From positions 4,364,340 through 4,428,339 of the forward strand of contig ML133420.1 in NCBI GenBank assembly GCA_003864495.1: a stretch of 64,000 nt of DNA, in the 5' to 3' direction. Position numbers and translations under genes: made by a program. This document shows positions 60,822 through 64,000 of this stretch, piece by piece (within the stretch, counting starts at the first letter, position 1; the number at the start of each line of letters is the position of its first letter). A model generated the notes under the pieces. That model was not told where the DNA came from. It saw only the letters and a program-made list of their open reading frames with translations, and did no database searches. Origin of the DNA: Nemopilema nomurai (lineage: Eukaryota; Cnidaria; Scyphozoa; Rhizostomeae; Rhizostomatidae).

Positions 60822-63800
60822 TCATGGAGCCAAAGCAGTCCCTTCGAACCGGCCAACGAGAATATTGACATCTTCGCAAGGTGTTTCGCTGTTGGGCAAG
60901 CTCACAAAAACGTCACGTGAGTACCTAGCCACAGCCTCAAAATCAGTTACATCATTCATGCTTGAGGATCGTCCAACCCCGACCCCCTGCGGGCCAGAGT
61001 CCTTGCCAAGGACCCTGCGATCTCGTGAACCAGAACATGGGTTCGGAGACGGGGGAGCTGATATGGTTTTAAGCATACTGTCATTGGGCAAACAAAGACC
61101 AACCGGAACTTCCTCGCCTGCATTAACGTCCGCTAATTCTTTTATCCCTTTCTCAAAATTCAGTGAAACTGGGCGTGGAAATCGGACATTTTGACCCCCT
61201 TCAAACTCCTGCAGCCTTTTCGTGTCACTGATTCGCTTTGGTCTTTCCAACGGACCATCTGTAGTTGGCTCTTGCGCCAACCAGTCCGTCATTGGCTCAG
61301 TTGCTTTGTCCATTCCTTGCGAGAAGATTCTGGAGTGCCTCTTAACAAGACCCGGCGCCACCACATCACTAAGCTTGCCTTGGTTCGGCAGTTCCCCTTG
61401 GCTTTCTTCAAGCGCACTCTCAGCGCATCCTTCGTCAGCCGCCATTGAGGAACTGCCAGCGAGGCCCCTTTCGTCTTGCGCGATGCAGGGAACTGCCTGA
61501 TCTGAACTAGTTGTCGGCCTCTCCAAACTACCAGGCGGAGATGAGTGCCGAATTAACGCTATGTGTTTTTCTACCAACTTTTTCACAGAGATGTCCTGAT
61601 CAGAACTCGCGTCTGGGTCACATTCGCTTGGTTGAACATGAACCTTCCTAGAGACAATCCCCCCTGAAAACGAGTTATGTTTCTGCAGTTTGCTCGAAAT
61701 GCGCTTATCAGGATCGTCGTTACCACCACTCAGACCGTCGCTAGGCAAGCTCAATTCGTTGTCAGCTTCGGTGCAAGGCTCGCTTTTTGAGTCTCTGCGC
61801 ATGTCAGCTGACGGATCCTGCGAATACTCTGGCTTCGAAATGCTGTCCTCTCTTATGATTTCCTTCCAGATTTTCGATTCGCCAATGGTGTGCCTTCGAG
61901 GGTATCGCAAAACGCGCCCTCGCTGGGCCAGCACCTTCTCTTGCTCCTCTATTAGTTTTGTTGCCTCTTTCACATTCACCACCCGAGATACATCTATCGC
62001 AGAATCACTTCCGCAATTTTGAGCCAACCCTTCAGAATTTGTTACTATGGATACACTATTCGCCAGAGACCGATCCTCCCGCCCTACCACACTTCCATCT
62101 TCTTCGCGCTCGGGCACCTGTCTGGTGGCAATAGCCTCGCCTTCCTTTAGAATGACGTCATCGCGATTACGATCAGCACCATCAGTGATCGAATCCGTCC
62201 GATCATTCATGGCAGCATCAGCTTGATTGCCATTAGTAGCATCGCCGTTATGTTTATCACTTTCATCATCAGGCCCATCAGAAAACTCCCCATCGACACT
62301 GCCATGGTGAAAATACTTTGATGCACCAACAGTGTATGCTCTGTCCCTAATGCGCTGGCGTCGACTGCTTTCGGCCTCTTCTGAGAACGACTTCGTTCTT
62401 TCGAAAGGTAGTCTCCGTGAGAATGAGGCTTTGCGCAGGCTTGAAGGCCTAATTATGCTTTCGACTGAAAATTGGTTGTCGAGTATCTCCTTGGTTTGCC
62501 TTAGGCCTTGCAGTTGCTCCAGGCTGCGCAGCATCTTCCTCTTCATAACAGATGCAGCTACGGCTTGCTCTACCAGGTCATCCTCCTTCGCCTCCTCAGC
62601 TTCAGTGCTCGCTGACTCATCTGGCAACCGACTACCTATGTTCATTCTTCCAACGGTCATCAGCTGGGATGGCAATGTTTTCGCACGAGATAGCATCCTC
62701 CTTCTTTCAAGACGCTGTGCTTTAGCGCCATCGCCAGAATCTAAATTCCCTTTCATTCCGCCTTTATGCTCCTGCCCTTCCAGCACCTTACCATCTTCTA
62801 TATCTTCCTCTCCCCCTAGAGGAGCCACCTCACTAATCGCTGAAGGTATTTTGCTGGCAACCTCCCCGTGTCTTTCTCCTACGTCGCCAAATTCCTTAGA
62901 TGCGTCCGGTGTCCACGACTTCGGTCTCTTTGAGCTTCTCGCCTCTTCCTCGCCATCACCCTTTTCCTCCTCTTCGTCTATCTCGCGTCCCAACTTTGTA
63001 TTTCTGAACATCTTTCGTCGTTCACGTGTTGATGGTGGGTTGGCCTCAGACTTTGACCTTTGTCGAAAGAGGTCACTGTGACGGTGTCGACTGCAAAGAA
63101 ATGACAAAGTGCTAATAGGGCCATGATACAGTGATGTCCAAGAACACAAACCTGAATGTAACAACGGCAAATAAAATTCTTTCACTTCTTTCAAAGATCG
63201 AAGAAACCCGTAAAAACAGTTACGATACAAGGATTCAGGTGCGACAATGGAAACTTTTGATGACGCAATGCCACTCGAGACAGACGCCAGTCTATCAATC
63301 ATCAAGCAGCAAAAGGTTTTAAAATAGCAAAAGAGAGAAAATATAATGTTCTACGTCTATGTAGCATCAAACAAAACACCCTATAATCATAAAATAGTGC
63401 AAACAAGTCAATGTGGCGTAAAATAAGAATGATAAGTCGAAAGTACACGGTCTTAAATCGACCCTTCACAAGACTATAGTCTTTCTACTTCGGTCAAACT
63501 TTAGATCTGCTTGAAGTGTCATCTTGGCGACCATCAAAATAGCAAATTTGCATGCCATAAATGTAAGGCTGAACAGAGACATTTAAAGTTAAATTGCTCT
63601 GCAACGAGATAGAAGCTCAGCAGAAGGAGTGTGGAAGGCGAACAGCAGCCGGTGCCTCAGAGGCAAAACCAGTGTTGGCTAAACACACTGACCTCGAATT
63701 CAAAATGCCCTCGTATATGATCAGCTGTTTTTGGAAACCAGCGTTTGGTTCGATAATGCTGCGGCATTTCTTGACATACTCCATACTTTCTGTTAATGGC

Positions 63801-63832
63801 CACCCATGTGACTTCATTATATACGCAATTAC
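60822..63832 (-). CDS. SSH: Slingshot protein phosphatase, C-terminal part (gene continues past the right edge)
   Basis: Slingshot phosphatases dephosphorylate cofilin at Ser3 and so promote actin turnover. Two exons are in view: 63832-63693 (140 nt) and 63090-60822 (2269 nt, ends in TGA), in phase. The first encodes VIAYIMKSHGWPL, then EYVKKCRSIIEPNAGFQKQL and YEGIL, which aligns with the Slingshot dual-specificity phosphatase just after the HCxxGxSRSAST signature (human: VIAYAMKEYGWNL, EYQGIL). The signature itself is off the window. The next exon opens with SRHRHSDLFRQRS, matching human SKQRHNKLWRSHS. The remaining roughly 740 residues are disordered, acidic and Ser-rich with repeated basophilic sites (RAKTLPS, RRHTIGES, RAYTVGAS), of which RAKTLP fits a 14-3-3 mode I site. 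Slingshots have long disordered tails; the tail itself is not recognisable by eye. Confidence 0.85.
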
Positions 63833-64000
63833 CTAGAGATTGGGAAAGAAAGACACGTCTTAATTACTGGAATACAAGCTAAACATTGGTAAGCTGAACA
63901 TCGGCGGGCTTTGGCTAAAAATGCAATACAGAACCTAGGCATGTGCATCCCACCAAAGAGGGGCCGGCTCTGAGGGAGGCTTGCAGCCGTTGTCAGTTGA
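63833..64000 (-). other. Slingshot intron
   Basis: Sequence upstream of the acceptor at 63833-63834 on the minus strand. No further exon is visible before the window edge. Confidence 0.6.

Overview
This is a stretch of animal (metazoan) nuclear genome. Genes are split by many short GT-AG introns, there are no operons or bacterial signals, and the conserved proteins are animal chromatin, RNA, cytoskeleton and secretory factors. The roughly 40 % GC feel, moderate gene density, small introns full of tandem repeats and a LINE remnant fit an invertebrate. An anthozoan cnidarian or similar early-branching animal is my best guess, but the window does not prove a taxon.

Layout. 1-5.0 kb: transposon debris, namely a Tc1/mariner-type MITE (1046-1445) and the 3' end of a LINE-like reverse-transcriptase ORF (1660-1956, minus). 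5.1-6.0 kb: a tiny minus-strand ORF with a textbook BH3 motif and a C-terminal tail anchor (candidate BH3-only apoptosis inducer), possibly divergent from a weak plus-strand two-exon candidate. 7.7-15.1 kb: eIF4E-transporter 4E-T (EIF4ENIF1), minus strand, 15 exons that join in frame to about 1087 aa. 18.2 kb: an unidentified possible first exon, minus. 20.6-26.7 kb: SGF29, plus strand, 12 exons, 296 aa. 27.5-44.6 kb: nuclear receptor corepressor (NCoR/SMRT), minus, 22 coding exons, about 2581 aa. 44.6-50.8 kb: intergenic, with minisatellites and a hammerhead-ribozyme-like fold. 50.9-56.0 kb: a membrane-anchored metallocarboxypeptidase of the CPD/CPE subfamily, minus, 4 coding exons, 503 aa. 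60.8-63.8 kb and beyond: the 3' part of a Slingshot cofilin phosphatase, minus, running off the right edge.

The four reconstructed genes were assembled by hand from splice sites, reading-frame phase and remembered family conservation. In each the summed coding length is divisible by three with no internal stop, which supports the models. The genes are not an obvious pathway. SGF29 (histone-acetylation reader) and NCoR (HDAC3 corepressor scaffold) lie tail to tail and have opposing chromatin roles, probably by chance.

The most distinctive features are the BH3-only candidate, a 2.8-kb 13/14-bp minisatellite in the NCoR intron between the deacetylase-activating-domain exons and SANT1, a 4E-T whose eIF4E-binding tyrosine appears to be serine, a tRNA-like sequence filling a 141-bp intron, and an NCoR stop codon that overlaps a poly(A) signal.
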